A DNA stretch of 64,000 bases from an uncultured Oscillospiraceae bacterium (GTDB lineage Bacteria > Bacillota > Clostridia > Oscillospirales > Ruminococcaceae). The notes below the pieces were generated by a model. The model did no database searches and had not been told where the DNA came from. It saw nothing but the letters and a program-made list of their open reading frames with translations. Every line of letters starts with the position of its first letter. The first letter of the stretch is position 1. The position numbers and the translations under genes were made by a program. The stretch lies in the NCBI GenBank assembly GCA_934438055.1, contig CAKSAY010000005.1:42624-106623 (forward strand), given 5' to 3'. Shown here piece by piece: positions 18,771-27,551 of this stretch.

Positions 18771-18907
18771 AATTTTAGAATATAAAAGGTGTTTGTTTGA
18801 ATACTCAGACTACTTTTTTGTATACCAGACAACAATGGTAAAACGTGTTTTTTCGTTGCAATGTTTTAAGAATATTCGGCGAGTGTTTTGAAGTTATGTC
18901 ATTCAAT

Positions 18908-18936
18908 CAGATCGTCTGTCTGCTTTTTTCAGATAG
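18908..18936 (+). promoter_or_regulatory. Alternative hairpins in leuA leader
   Basis: CTGTCTG (18916-18922) pairs with CAGATAG (18930-18936) around CTTTTTT, and CAGA (18908-18911) can instead pair with TCTG (18915-18918). No T-box consensus is present. The pairing is short, so regulation by this leader is only possible. Confidence 0.3.
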
Positions 18937-19007
18937 TTTATTTGATATAAGAAATTTTGTTTTAAAGCAAAGACTTTTATTGTTTTCTATGATGAGGTGG
19001 GGAGTCA

Positions 19008-20678
19008 ATGATGAAGAACGTTGAAAAATACACACGATCTTACTTTATGCCGCCAGAGGAATCTACGAATTGGGTAAAAAGAGAATCGCTTCAGACTGCG
19101 CCGTCTTGGTGCAGTGTCGATTTAAGAGATGGAAATCAGGCTTTGGTTGTTCCTATGAGTTTAGAACAAAAGCTGCATTTTTTTTCGTTTTTGGTTCAAT
19201 TGGGATTTAAAGAAATAGAGGTGGGATTCCCGGCAGCGTCAGAGACAGAGTTTTTGTTTTGCAGAAAGCTGATTGAGGAGGGCCTCATTCCTCCTGACGT
19301 CACTATTCAGGTGTTGACGCAGGCGCGTAAGCACATTATTGAAAAAACATTTTCTGCTCTAGATGGTGCGCAGAACGCGATTGTGCATCTTTATAATTCT
19401 ACCTCTTTGGCGCAAAGAGAGCAGGTTTTTAAAAAGGAAAAAGGTGAGATTATAAAGATAGCGCTCGATGGCGCTTATATGCTTGCTGACTATGCGCAAA
19501 AATATGCCGGAAATTTTCGCTTTGAATATTCACCTGAGAGTTTCACTGGAACAGAAATGGAATTTGCGGTTGAAATTTGCAATTCGGTTTTGGATGTTTG
19601 GAAACCCGGCAAAGAGAAAAAAGCAATTGTGAATTTACCGGGGACAGTTGAATTATCTATGCCGCATGTTTATGCCAGTCAGGTGGAATATGTTTGCAAC
19701 AACATTCAGAATCGGGAGAACGTTTTCATCTCGCTTCACCCGCACAATGACAGAGGATGTGGTGTTGCCGACGCAGAACTTGGTCTTTTGGCCGGTGCGG
19801 ATAGAATTGAGGGAACTCTGTTTGGCAATGGTGAAAGGACGGGGAATGTAGATATTGTCACATTAGCGCTCAACCTCTACTCTCATGGGGTGGATCCTGC
19901 GCTTGATTTTTCAAACCTACCTGAAATTACTCAGAAATATGAGGAGTTTACGCATATGCGTGTGTTTGAAAGACAACCATATAGCGGTGCTTTGGTGTTC
20001 GCTGCTTTTTCTGGTTCTCATCAGGATGCTATTGCTAAGGGGATGAAATGGCGGGAAGACAATCAGCTGTTAAAATGGGAAGTGCCTTATTTGCCGATTG
20101 ATCCGAAAGATATAGGCCGTGCATATGATGAAGATGTCATTCGCATTAATAGCCAATCCGGGAAAGGGGGTATTGGTTATTTGCTTGAACAAAAATTTGG
20201 TTACGATCTTCCCAAGAGAATGCGTGAGGATTTTGGGTATACGGTTAAGGCGTATTCTGATCATACCCATCGTGAGATACAACCGACAGAAGTGAAACAG
20301 CTTTTTATGAAGAGATATGTCAATGTCAGCGAACCATTGCAGGTAAAAGAAGTCCATTTTCAGCACTCTGAGCAGTTTAAAGCTTTTTTGACAGTGGTTT
20401 ATGATAACGAGACGATGCAGCTTGAAGCAATCGGAAATGGAAGATTGGATTCAGTTTGCAATGCGCTCAATCAGTTGTTTAACCAGCGTTTTCAAATTAT
20501 TGAATATAAAGAACATGCACTTGAACAGCGTTCGGCATCTCGAGCTTGTGCCTATGTTGGTTTAGAGAGCACGGAAAATGACACTTTGTGTTGGGGTGCG
20601 GGTATACACACCGATATCATACAAGCTTCGGTGTATGCTCTTGTTAGTGCAATGAATCGAGCGCTAACAGGGGAATGA
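19008..20678 (+). CDS. leuA: 2-isopropylmalate synthase
   Basis: 556 residues, the long LeuA form. It condenses acetyl-CoA with 2-oxoisovalerate, the first committed step to leucine. The HMGL-like TIM barrel shows VDLRDGNQALV (about 36-46), HPHNDRG (metal-binding His residues) and NGERTGN. The C-terminal regulatory domain ends about residue 556. Starts at ATG 19008 or 19011 behind GAGGTGGGG. It is alone here: leuB, leuCD and ilv genes are not in the window. Confidence 0.93.
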   Translation: MMKNVEKYTRSYFMPPEESTNWVKRESLQTAPSWCSVDLRDGNQALVVPMSLEQKLHFFSFLVQLGFKEIEVGFPAASETEFLFCRKLIEEGLIPPDVTIQVLTQARKHIIEKTFSALDGAQNAIVHLYNSTSLAQREQVFKKEKGEIIKIALDGAYMLADYAQKYAGNFRFEYSPESFTGTEMEFAVEICNSVLDVWKPGKEKKAIVNLPGTVELSMPHVYASQVEYVCNNIQNRENVFISLHPHNDRGCGVADAELGLLAGADRIEGTLFGNGERTGNVDIVTLALNLYSHGVDPALDFSNLPEITQKYEEFTHMRVFERQPYSGALVFAAFSGSHQDAIAKGMKWREDNQLLKWEVPYLPIDPKDIGRAYDEDVIRINSQSGKGGIGYLLEQKFGYDLPKRMREDFGYTVKAYSDHTHREIQPTEVKQLFMKRYVNVSEPLQVKEVHFQHSEQFKAFLTVVYDNETMQLEAIGNGRLDSVCNALNQLFNQRFQIIEYKEHALEQRSASRACAYVGLESTENDTLCWGAGIHTDIIQASVYALVSAMNRALTGE

Positions 20679-20731
20679 ATGATATCTGTCTAGCATTATT
20701 CATATTTATATATGAATAATGAGAATATTGC

Positions 20732-20763
20732 AAAAAAGAGCTGTAAATAAACGGCTCTTTTTT
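20732..20763 (+). terminator. leuA terminator
   Basis: AAAAAAGAGCTGT pairs with ACGGCTCTTTTTT (one T-G). The following 20764-21032 stretch shows only an unconvincing 58-codon GTG frame (20836 onwards). Confidence 0.88.
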
Positions 20764-21032
20764 AGCTATCTTTGTGGAAATATCGTTTTCAATTTGTTTC
20801 TATATAATAGAGACCTTTCTTTTAGGTTTTAGGCAGTGAAAGGAAAGCAAAGGAATGGGGTGAACGAAGATTTTGCGTTTCACGGCATATTCCGGACCGG
20901 AAGCTATAAGACAACCTATTTGCTGTCTGATCTATACATTTTCCTGCATAGGAAGTATTCATTAATTGGAAGATATCTTGATTTAAATATACGCGATATT
21001 GCTTGCATTTGATTTCATATATTCTTTAACTG

Positions 21033-22241
21033 TTAGGATATCTTTTGTGTTCCTTTCTTCTTTTGAAGATGATTTTTATGAATACTCATACTTTCTTGGT
21101 ACACTTTGAGCAAATTGTTTGCCAACGTTTCCGCCCCGGAACTAAGAACAGATTTGCGTGACGCAGATTTTAACAATTGCTTCTGCTCCTGATCCATTTT
21201 TTGATATTTCATCATTTGATAATGCATCTGTTCTGGATTTTGATATACAAATCCATTGACCCCATCGATTACCTGTCCACGGTTTAACTCGTCGCATATA
21301 TGCAAAACAGGAAGCCCTGTAGCCATAGCCTCTAACATGGAAATTGAATTGGTGTCTGAAATTGATGCGGTAATATATAAGTCACAGGCGGCATAGTAGG
21401 GAGGAAGTTGATTGTGGTCTACTTTCCCGGCAAATATTATTCGGTCTGTGAGATGAAGCTGTTTTGTAAGTGCTTGCAATTCTGTTTTGACAGGGCCGTC
21501 GCCAATAATCAAAAGTTTATATCGATCCTGTTTACGCACAGTGCTCGACCAATATTTTAGAAGAACATCAACACTTTTTTCCTTTCCTAAGCGACCGCAA
21601 AAACATAGAAGCATTTCATCAGGTTGGACATTCCATTTTTCTCGAATTTGCTTCCTTTGATCTTCTTGAATGCATTTTGGAGTAAACAGATCGGTTTCTA
21701 CCGGATTTGGGATGATATGCACAGGCTTATCAACTCCGCAGGAGCGAAAGAACGCCTCCACCTTTTTAGATGGACCGGTTAGGCAGGTTGCACGTTCACC
21801 AAGCATTTTTGCATAGGCGTGCGCAGACTTTTTTGCAAGTTTTATTAAATGTCTTGGAGCGATATAATATAAATAATCGTCATACATTGTGTGCAGTGTG
21901 TAGATAAGCGGGATATCTAGGTTTTTGGCTGCGGCGGCACCGGAATAACCAACGCCGAACTCATTGTGAATATGAATTACATCTGGATTGAAATTTTTAA
22001 TATAACGAAAGCGTATTGGACTAATAGGCGTTGCAATTCCATAATTATATACTTTCTTAAAGCTAACACCCGGACAATTTAAGACGCCGTCCTTTAAATA
22101 ATAGCTTTTTGTATTAGGATTTGCGCATACAACAAGCACCTCATGGCCAAGCTTTGTTAATCCTTCCCTTAATATTTTCACATGGGTCACCACTCCGTTG
22201 ATGTATGGCAAATAGGTTTCAGTAAACAATGCGATTTTCAA
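21033..22241 (-). CDS. GT4 glycosyltransferase, diacylglycerol glucosyltransferase-like
   Basis: 402 residues. The N-terminus MKIALFTETYLPYINGVVTH is typical of GT4 enzymes of the 1,2-diacylglycerol 3-glucosyltransferase/mannosyltransferase PimB-like group. The second lobe has LLCFCGRLGKEKSVDVLL, and the E-x7-E-like donor motif region DTNSISMLEAMATGLPVL. It likely glycosylates a membrane lipid or a polymer anchor with a nucleotide-sugar donor. The C-terminus is basic (KNHLQKKKG), which could help membrane binding. Confidence 0.87.
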   Translation of the reverse strand: MKIALFTETYLPYINGVVTHVKILREGLTKLGHEVLVVCANPNTKSYYLKDGVLNCPGVSFKKVYNYGIATPISPIRFRYIKNFNPDVIHIHNEFGVGYSGAAAAKNLDIPLIYTLHTMYDDYLYYIAPRHLIKLAKKSAHAYAKMLGERATCLTGPSKKVEAFFRSCGVDKPVHIIPNPVETDLFTPKCIQEDQRKQIREKWNVQPDEMLLCFCGRLGKEKSVDVLLKYWSSTVRKQDRYKLLIIGDGPVKTELQALTKQLHLTDRIIFAGKVDHNQLPPYYAACDLYITASISDTNSISMLEAMATGLPVLHICDELNRGQVIDGVNGFVYQNPEQMHYQMMKYQKMDQEQKQLLKSASRKSVLSSGAETLANNLLKVYQESMSIHKNHLQKKKGTQKIS

Positions 22242-22708
22242 AAAAATTCTCCTTTATATTTTGACCTTTTCCAAGAGACTAAAATTTTGTGTATATTTTT
22301 GTGTATATTTTAATATAGAATTATTTAATTAATTAACTCAGACAAGAAATGTCCCTCGTCTTTATAGGCGTCGGGTTTTATTTTACAATCACCAAAAATC
22401 CAGCCTCCTGATGATCGCACAGCGGCGGAGCCGCATCTTGCCGCGCTGCATGATGGGGCAGACTCCTGACTGAACCAAAACATTATTGGGCATGTCCGCA
22501 TAAACAGTGAATGTTATAAGACTATAGCCCAAATTGGTGATAGAATTTCTCCTAAGAACCCGTAAGCCTATTAAGGAGAAACCTATGATTTGATATAAAG
22601 TTATTTAAACACAGCGTTATGTAGATGAAAAAAACTTTATTCACTCTGCGTTTATTATATCACAAAGTTCATCTTTTTTAAAGAAACATTTTCGTTTTCA
22701 AAGAATTC
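22242..22708. other. Intergenic region with a small GC-rich island
   Basis: No gene found. Bases about 22390-22480 are visibly more GC-rich than the surroundings and contain GCGGCGGAGCCGC and CCGCGCTGC, which can pair imperfectly. This could be a fragment of transferred DNA or a structured RNA; neither is supported further. Confidence 0.35.
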
Positions 22709-22737
22709 TTGAATATATTTTTGCTATATAGTATAAT
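22709..22737 (+). promoter_or_regulatory. hprK promoter
   Basis: TTGAAT (22709-22714), 17-base spacer, TATAAT (22732-22737). Confidence 0.75.
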
Positions 22738-22802
22738 AAAACTATATATAGCCTAATACTTTATTTTTGCCAAACTTTTGTTTAAAGAGTAGGAGTTTCA
22801 TT

Positions 22803-23765
22803 ATGGCAACTGTTTTTACTGTAAAATTATCAAAACTTATTAAAGAGTTTCATTTGGAACCTATTTATTTGCACGAGAGCGCGGAGGAAATCGAGATTTC
22901 TTCTCCGCAGGTGAATAGGCCCGGTCTGCATATTTCAGGTTTTTATAAATATTTTGAGCCGGCTCGAATTCAAATCGTTGGCAATATGGAAACCGCCTAT
23001 TTGCAGGACATGATTCCCCAGCTTAGACGGGAAAGATTAATGATTATGTGTCAGAAAAAGATTCCCGCTCTCATTGTAACCAGTAATTGCGATGTCTTTT
23101 CTGAAATGCTCGAAGCGTGTGAAAAATATCAAATTCCGCTTTTGCGCACCCAGGACACAACTTCTAGTTTTATGTCCTCGCTTATCTCTTATTTAAATAT
23201 TGAGCTCGGTCCGCGTATTACCCGTCATGGCGTTTTGGTTGAGGTGTATGGAGAAGGTGTATTTATCATGGGAGAAAGCGGCGTTGGAAAAAGCGAAACT
23301 GCTATGGAGTTAATTAAAAGAGGGCATCGTTTGATTGCAGATGATGCGGTAGAAATTCGCCGGGTTTCCAACCGTACTTTGGTTGGTTCTGCGCCTAAGA
23401 ATATTCGTCATTTTATGGAGCTTAGAGGCATCGGAATCGTGAATGCGAGAAGACTGTTTGGCATGGGCGCTGTAAAAGTAACGGAAAAGATTGATATGGT
23501 CATCAATCTTGAGCCTTGGGATCCTAAAAAAATGTATGATCGTACCGGAATGGATTCTGAACAGGTAGAAATTTTAGAGATTAAGCTACCGCAATATACA
23601 ATACCCATTAAGCCGGGCAGAAATTTAGCAATTATTCTAGAGGTTGCTGCTATGAACCATCGTCAAAAAAAGATGGGTTATAATCCTGCTGTTGAGCTTC
23701 TGGAGAGTTTGGGCATGACTGAAGAAGTGGAAAACGCTAATCCACAAAATTGGGATTTGTATTAG
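22803..23765 (+). CDS. hprK: HPr kinase/phosphorylase
   Basis: 320 residues from ATG 22803, which follows TAGGAGT; the TTG at 22767 has no ribosome site. HprK phosphorylates and dephosphorylates HPr on Ser46 and so controls carbon catabolite repression in Firmicutes. The Walker A loop GESGVGKSE is at about residues 157-165 and the family signature MELRGIGIVNARRLFG at about 205-220. It heads the collinear block PHP-murB-rapZ-whiA-dnaE-pfkA. Confidence 0.95.
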   Translation: MATVFTVKLSKLIKEFHLEPIYLHESAEEIEISSPQVNRPGLHISGFYKYFEPARIQIVGNMETAYLQDMIPQLRRERLMIMCQKKIPALIVTSNCDVFSEMLEACEKYQIPLLRTQDTTSSFMSSLISYLNIELGPRITRHGVLVEVYGEGVFIMGESGVGKSETAMELIKRGHRLIADDAVEIRRVSNRTLVGSAPKNIRHFMELRGIGIVNARRLFGMGAVKVTEKIDMVINLEPWDPKKMYDRTGMDSEQVEILEIKLPQYTIPIKPGRNLAIILEVAAMNHRQKKMGYNPAVELLESLGMTEEVENANPQNWDLY

Positions 23766-23782
23766 TTTTAGGAGGAAGAACA

Positions 23783-24523
23783 ATGAAAATCATAGCGGAT
23801 ATGCATACGCATACGATTGCATCTTATCATGCTTACAGCACAATACTTGAGAATATACAGGCAGCAGGCAGGGCGCACCATTCCGCTATTGCCATAACAG
23901 AACATGGTCCTAATATGAAGGATGCGCCTTTGCTCAATTATTTTAAAAATTTGCGTATCATTCCAAAGACAGTAGATGGTGTTCGCGTATTTTGTGGTGT
24001 GGAATTGAATATTTTAGATGCAGAGGGGAATGTAGACTTAGCAGACGATTATCTAGCACGCCTTGATTTTGCAATTGCTTCTTTTCACAAGGAGGTTACG
24101 GCGCCTCTATCTGAGCAGGAGCATACAAATGCATACATTGCTCTTGCTGCCAATCCCTTTATAGATATGCTTGGACATACCGGAAATCCTAATTTTCCCT
24201 ATTCATTTGAGCCGGTGATTCAAAAAATGAAGCAGCATTCCAAAGCGATGGAGATCAATGAGAATTCGTCTGTTGCAAGACCAAATTCAGAAGAGAACTG
24301 CAAAACAATCCTGCGTTTGTGTAAGCAATATGAGGTTCCTGTTTTTGTAAATTCTGACGCGCATTTTTGCACCATGATTGGAAATTATTCCAGAAGTTTA
24401 TCAATGCTGTCTGAACTATCCTTTCCGGAAGAATTGGTGATTAATGCAGACGAAGAACGTTTAAACAACTATGTTCGCAGAAGAAAAGAGGAAAAGCTTG
24501 CATTTTTTCAAAAGACTTTATGA
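23783..24523 (+). CDS. PHP-domain phosphatase (YcdX-like)
   Basis: 246 residues from ATG 23783 behind AGGAGGA. The PHP metal site is visible as DMHTHTIASYHAYST (residues 6-20), EHGPN, SFHKE, GHTGNP and NSDAHF. YcdX-like proteins hydrolyse phosphate esters with three metal ions. It starts 17 bases after hprK, so it is in that operon. Its physiological substrate is unknown. Confidence 0.85.
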   Translation: MKIIADMHTHTIASYHAYSTILENIQAAGRAHHSAIAITEHGPNMKDAPLLNYFKNLRIIPKTVDGVRVFCGVELNILDAEGNVDLADDYLARLDFAIASFHKEVTAPLSEQEHTNAYIALAANPFIDMLGHTGNPNFPYSFEPVIQKMKQHSKAMEINENSSVARPNSEENCKTILRLCKQYEVPVFVNSDAHFCTMIGNYSRSLSMLSELSFPEELVINADEERLNNYVRRRKEEKLAFFQKTL

Positions 24524-24642
24524 TATTAGAAAGCTCTGTTTCAATTTTTAGGCCTTTATTTGCAGATTAGAATGTTTGGAGAGAGATTTTTGTTTAGATA
24601 TGACTGGGCATTTCTTACTGAATTTATGGAAGGAATTTGTGT

Positions 24643-25551
24643 ATGAATCGTTATAAGGAATTTTTGTCTGTCCTTCATCAAAAGGGAATTGCTTTTGAAA
24701 GGAATGTTTTTTTGAACGCGTATACCAGTTTTCGCATTGGTGGGCCTTGTGATGTTATGGTTTATCCTGTAGGCGTAGAGCAGATGCGAGAAAGCATTTT
24801 GGCTTGCTTGCAGTTTGATTTGCCCTATTTTATATTGGGAAAGGGAACGAATCTTTTGGTAGATGACGCTGGATATAGGGGTGTTATTCTTTCCACAGAG
24901 AGCTTGCAGGAAATTTATTTGTCAAAAGATGATACTATCTGCGCAGGTGCGGGTGTGCCGTTATCAAGTGTATGTCGGTTTGCGCTTGAACATAGTTTGA
25001 CGGGCTTAGAATTTGCTTTTGGCATTCCCGGTTCTGTTGGAGGCGCGGCTTACATGAACGCCGGCGCTTATGGTGGAGAAATGAAAGACGTCGTAACGTG
25101 CTGCGAGCATATAACACCGCAGGGAGTTGTACAGCGATTTTGCACGGAGGAGTTACACTATTCGTATCGAACCAGCGTTTATGCGGATAATGATTATTGT
25201 ATTACCAACGTTTATCTATCGCTCAAACATGGAGATTATCATGAGATTGAGACGAGAATGAACGAACTGTTGCAAAGAAGAAAGGATAAGCAGCCTTTAT
25301 CGTATCCAAGTGCCGGCAGCACCTTTAAAAGACCTGTAGGCGGTTATGCCTCTGCATTAATTGAAGAATGTGGCTTAAAAGGTAAGATGATAGGTGGCGC
25401 GCAGGTGAGTGAAAAACACAGCGGATTTGTTATCAATAGAGGAGATGCCAGTTGTGAGGATGTGGAAGCGTTGATTCGGGAGATTCAAAGGGTAGTGCTT
25501 GAACAAAAGGGCATTACGCTGCATTGTGAAGTCAAAAAGTTGGCATCGTGA
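24643..25551 (+). CDS. murB: UDP-N-acetylenolpyruvoylglucosamine reductase
   Basis: 302 residues from ATG 24643. MurB is the FAD/NADPH enzyme making UDP-N-acetylmuramate for peptidoglycan. Visible motifs are NTSF-like YTSFRIGGPCDVM (FAD domain), LGKGTNLLV, GIPGSVGGAAYMNAGAYGGE and SYPSAGSTFKRP (the Ser that protonates the product) and SEKHSGFVINRG. It is the compact form usual in Firmicutes. Confidence 0.95.
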   Translation: MNRYKEFLSVLHQKGIAFERNVFLNAYTSFRIGGPCDVMVYPVGVEQMRESILACLQFDLPYFILGKGTNLLVDDAGYRGVILSTESLQEIYLSKDDTICAGAGVPLSSVCRFALEHSLTGLEFAFGIPGSVGGAAYMNAGAYGGEMKDVVTCCEHITPQGVVQRFCTEELHYSYRTSVYADNDYCITNVYLSLKHGDYHEIETRMNELLQRRKDKQPLSYPSAGSTFKRPVGGYASALIEECGLKGKMIGGAQVSEKHSGFVINRGDASCEDVEALIREIQRVVLEQKGITLHCEVKKLAS

Positions 25552-25674
25552 TAATGTGTAGTTAATTCGCTCTCTATCTGCTACACTGCTCTTTCTGTTT
25601 TTAGCGAATTTTAGCTTTTCACTGCAAATATTATATGATGAGACAAAACCACTTATTGAATTCTGGAGGAGGAT

Positions 25675-26538
25675 ATGGAATTAATTATCATTACAGGTTT
25701 GTCAGGTTCCGGAAAGACGAGAACTGTAAACGCTCTAGAGGATATTGGATTTTTTTGCGTTGACAATATGCCGCCTAAGTTAATCTCTAAATTTGCAGAG
25801 ATTGGAATGCAGTCTAACGGAAGTCTTGGGCGAATGGCAGTTGTTACTGATATTCGTGGGGGTGGATTGTTTGCCGGATTATTTGAAGAACTCGAAATTA
25901 TCAAAAAAAAGGATCTGCGCTATAAATTTTTGTTTTTAGATGCTTCTGATGATGTTCTCATTCGGCGTTTTAAAGAGACGAGGAGACAACATCCTTTAAT
26001 GGGAATAGGTGCGTGTACTAGCATTAGTGAGGCCATTCATAAAGAGAGGGAGATTCTCCGTGCAGCGCGGGAAAGAGCGGATTATATTATTGACACTTCC
26101 TTTTTATCAGCGGCACAGCTGAAAGAACGAATTTGTCAACTCTTTTTAGACAGTAATATTTCCGGCATGATGATTAATTGTATGTCTTTCGGTTTTAAGT
26201 ATGGTGAACCGACCTATGCCGATTTAGTCTTTGATGTTCGTTGTTTGCCGAATCCCTTTTATATTGACGATTTGAGGAATAAAACGGGGATGGATCAGGC
26301 GGTGAGAGACTATGTTTTTTCTTCATCTGATTCTACAACTTTGATGGATAAACTTAAGGATTTGTTAGACTTTTTAGTGCCGTTATATCGAAACGAGGGA
26401 AAGAGTCAGTTAACCATTGCTTTTGGCTGCACCGGTGGAAAACATCGTTCGGTCACCTTTGCAGAATTGTTCTATCACTATCTTGCTGAACAGGGGAACC
26501 ATGTCAGCGTGAATCACCGAGATATTGATAGGGTTTAA
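25675..26538 (+). CDS. rapZ: RNase adapter / nucleotide-binding protein RapZ
   Basis: 287 residues from ATG 25675 behind GGAGGAGG. Walker A GLSGSGKT is at residues 8-15, a nucleotide-binding N-domain follows, and the C-domain has FGCTGGKHRSV typical of RapZ/YvcJ. In E. coli RapZ adapts RNase E to the GlmZ RNA; in Firmicutes YvcJ binds GTP and its role is less clear. The yvcK gene that often separates rapZ from whiA is not present here. Confidence 0.94.
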   Translation: MELIIITGLSGSGKTRTVNALEDIGFFCVDNMPPKLISKFAEIGMQSNGSLGRMAVVTDIRGGGLFAGLFEELEIIKKKDLRYKFLFLDASDDVLIRRFKETRRQHPLMGIGACTSISEAIHKEREILRAARERADYIIDTSFLSAAQLKERICQLFLDSNISGMMINCMSFGFKYGEPTYADLVFDVRCLPNPFYIDDLRNKTGMDQAVRDYVFSSSDSTTLMDKLKDLLDFLVPLYRNEGKSQLTIAFGCTGGKHRSVTFAELFYHYLAEQGNHVSVNHRDIDRV

Positions 26539-26618
26539 GAAGACTGTTGGATCGAGACGAATATATAAAACAATCTATGCGTCTTTAATTAAGTGAGAAA
26601 AGAGAAAGAGGAACTGCA

Positions 26619-27539
26619 ATGTCATTTTCATCTGAGGCTAAAAGGCAAATGTGCGATGTTGCTCTACTAAACGATAACCGTGCAAAAAACGAAATTTCTT
26701 CCATGCTCAGTTTTTCAAATGCACAAGTGAAAGAGGCAGTTTTATTGCAAACAAAGCATAAAGCCATTGCGTTAAGGATGCAGAAGCATTTACAGCATAT
26801 ATGCCATAATAGAGGTGAACTTGTGAAGATGGAAGGAGCTGTTGTAAAAGAACAACGGCTTTTTCAGGTGCGCTTGAATTATCAACTGCAACGAGAGAGT
26901 TTGCTGGAGAAATGCTCGCTTTTGTCTCTCATGCAAGATAGTGCCTGTTTTGTGGATTCTTCTTTTCAAGCAGATGTGTTGCGCGGCGCTTTTTTAGTTT
27001 GTGGTAGTGTTAGCGATCCAAATAAAGAATATCATCTGGAATTTTTAACAACAAATTCTGTGTCTAAGAGTTGTCTGACCAAAGTTTTTCAAAGTCTTGA
27101 GTTGCCTGTTCGCTATGTCCGCCGTGGGAATGGATGTCTGTTCTATTTTAAAGAGAGTGAAACCATTGCGGATTTATTGACGCTAATGGGCGCCGGTAAA
27201 GCGAGTTTATCTATTATGAACATTAAAATTATGAAAGACTTGCGCAATAAAGTCAATCGAGTGACAAACTGTGAAACTGCCAATATAGGAAAGACGGTTG
27301 CCGCTTCTATGCGGCAGATAGATGATATCAAATGGATTGCTAAGATAAAAGGATTACATTCGTTACCGGATAATCTTGAACAATTAGCGCGCATTCGTTT
27401 AGAATATCCTGAACTTTCTTTGGAGGAGTTGTCAAAAAAACTGCGGCCACCGCTAAGTCGCTCTGGTGTCTATCATCGGCTGCAGCGATTGTCAGAGATT
27501 GCTCAGGAATGTAGAGGAAATCAAAAGAAAGAGTCATAA
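26619..27539 (+). CDS. whiA: DNA-binding protein WhiA
   Basis: 306 residues. The N-terminus resembles a LAGLIDADG homing-endonuclease fold without catalytic motifs (RGAFLVCGSVSDPNKEYHLEF at about 117-137). The C-terminal helix-turn-helix includes LSLEELSKKLRPPLSRSGVYHRL. WhiA is a conserved Gram-positive protein affecting division and, in Streptomyces, sporulation. It starts 80 bases after rapZ, with AGAGGA before ATG 26619. Confidence 0.94.
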   Translation: MSFSSEAKRQMCDVALLNDNRAKNEISSMLSFSNAQVKEAVLLQTKHKAIALRMQKHLQHICHNRGELVKMEGAVVKEQRLFQVRLNYQLQRESLLEKCSLLSLMQDSACFVDSSFQADVLRGAFLVCGSVSDPNKEYHLEFLTTNSVSKSCLTKVFQSLELPVRYVRRGNGCLFYFKESETIADLLTLMGAGKASLSIMNIKIMKDLRNKVNRVTNCETANIGKTVAASMRQIDDIKWIAKIKGLHSLPDNLEQLARIRLEYPELSLEELSKKLRPPLSRSGVYHRLQRLSEIAQECRGNQKKES

Positions 27540-27551
27540 AGGAGTTTAAAA

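Noticed and set aside
18660..19007. T-box riboswitch before leuA
   Set aside because: The T-box consensus with its antiterminator bulge is not present.
20836..21012. 58-codon GTG frame after leuA
   Set aside because: Weak ribosome site and no similarity I can name; may be chance.
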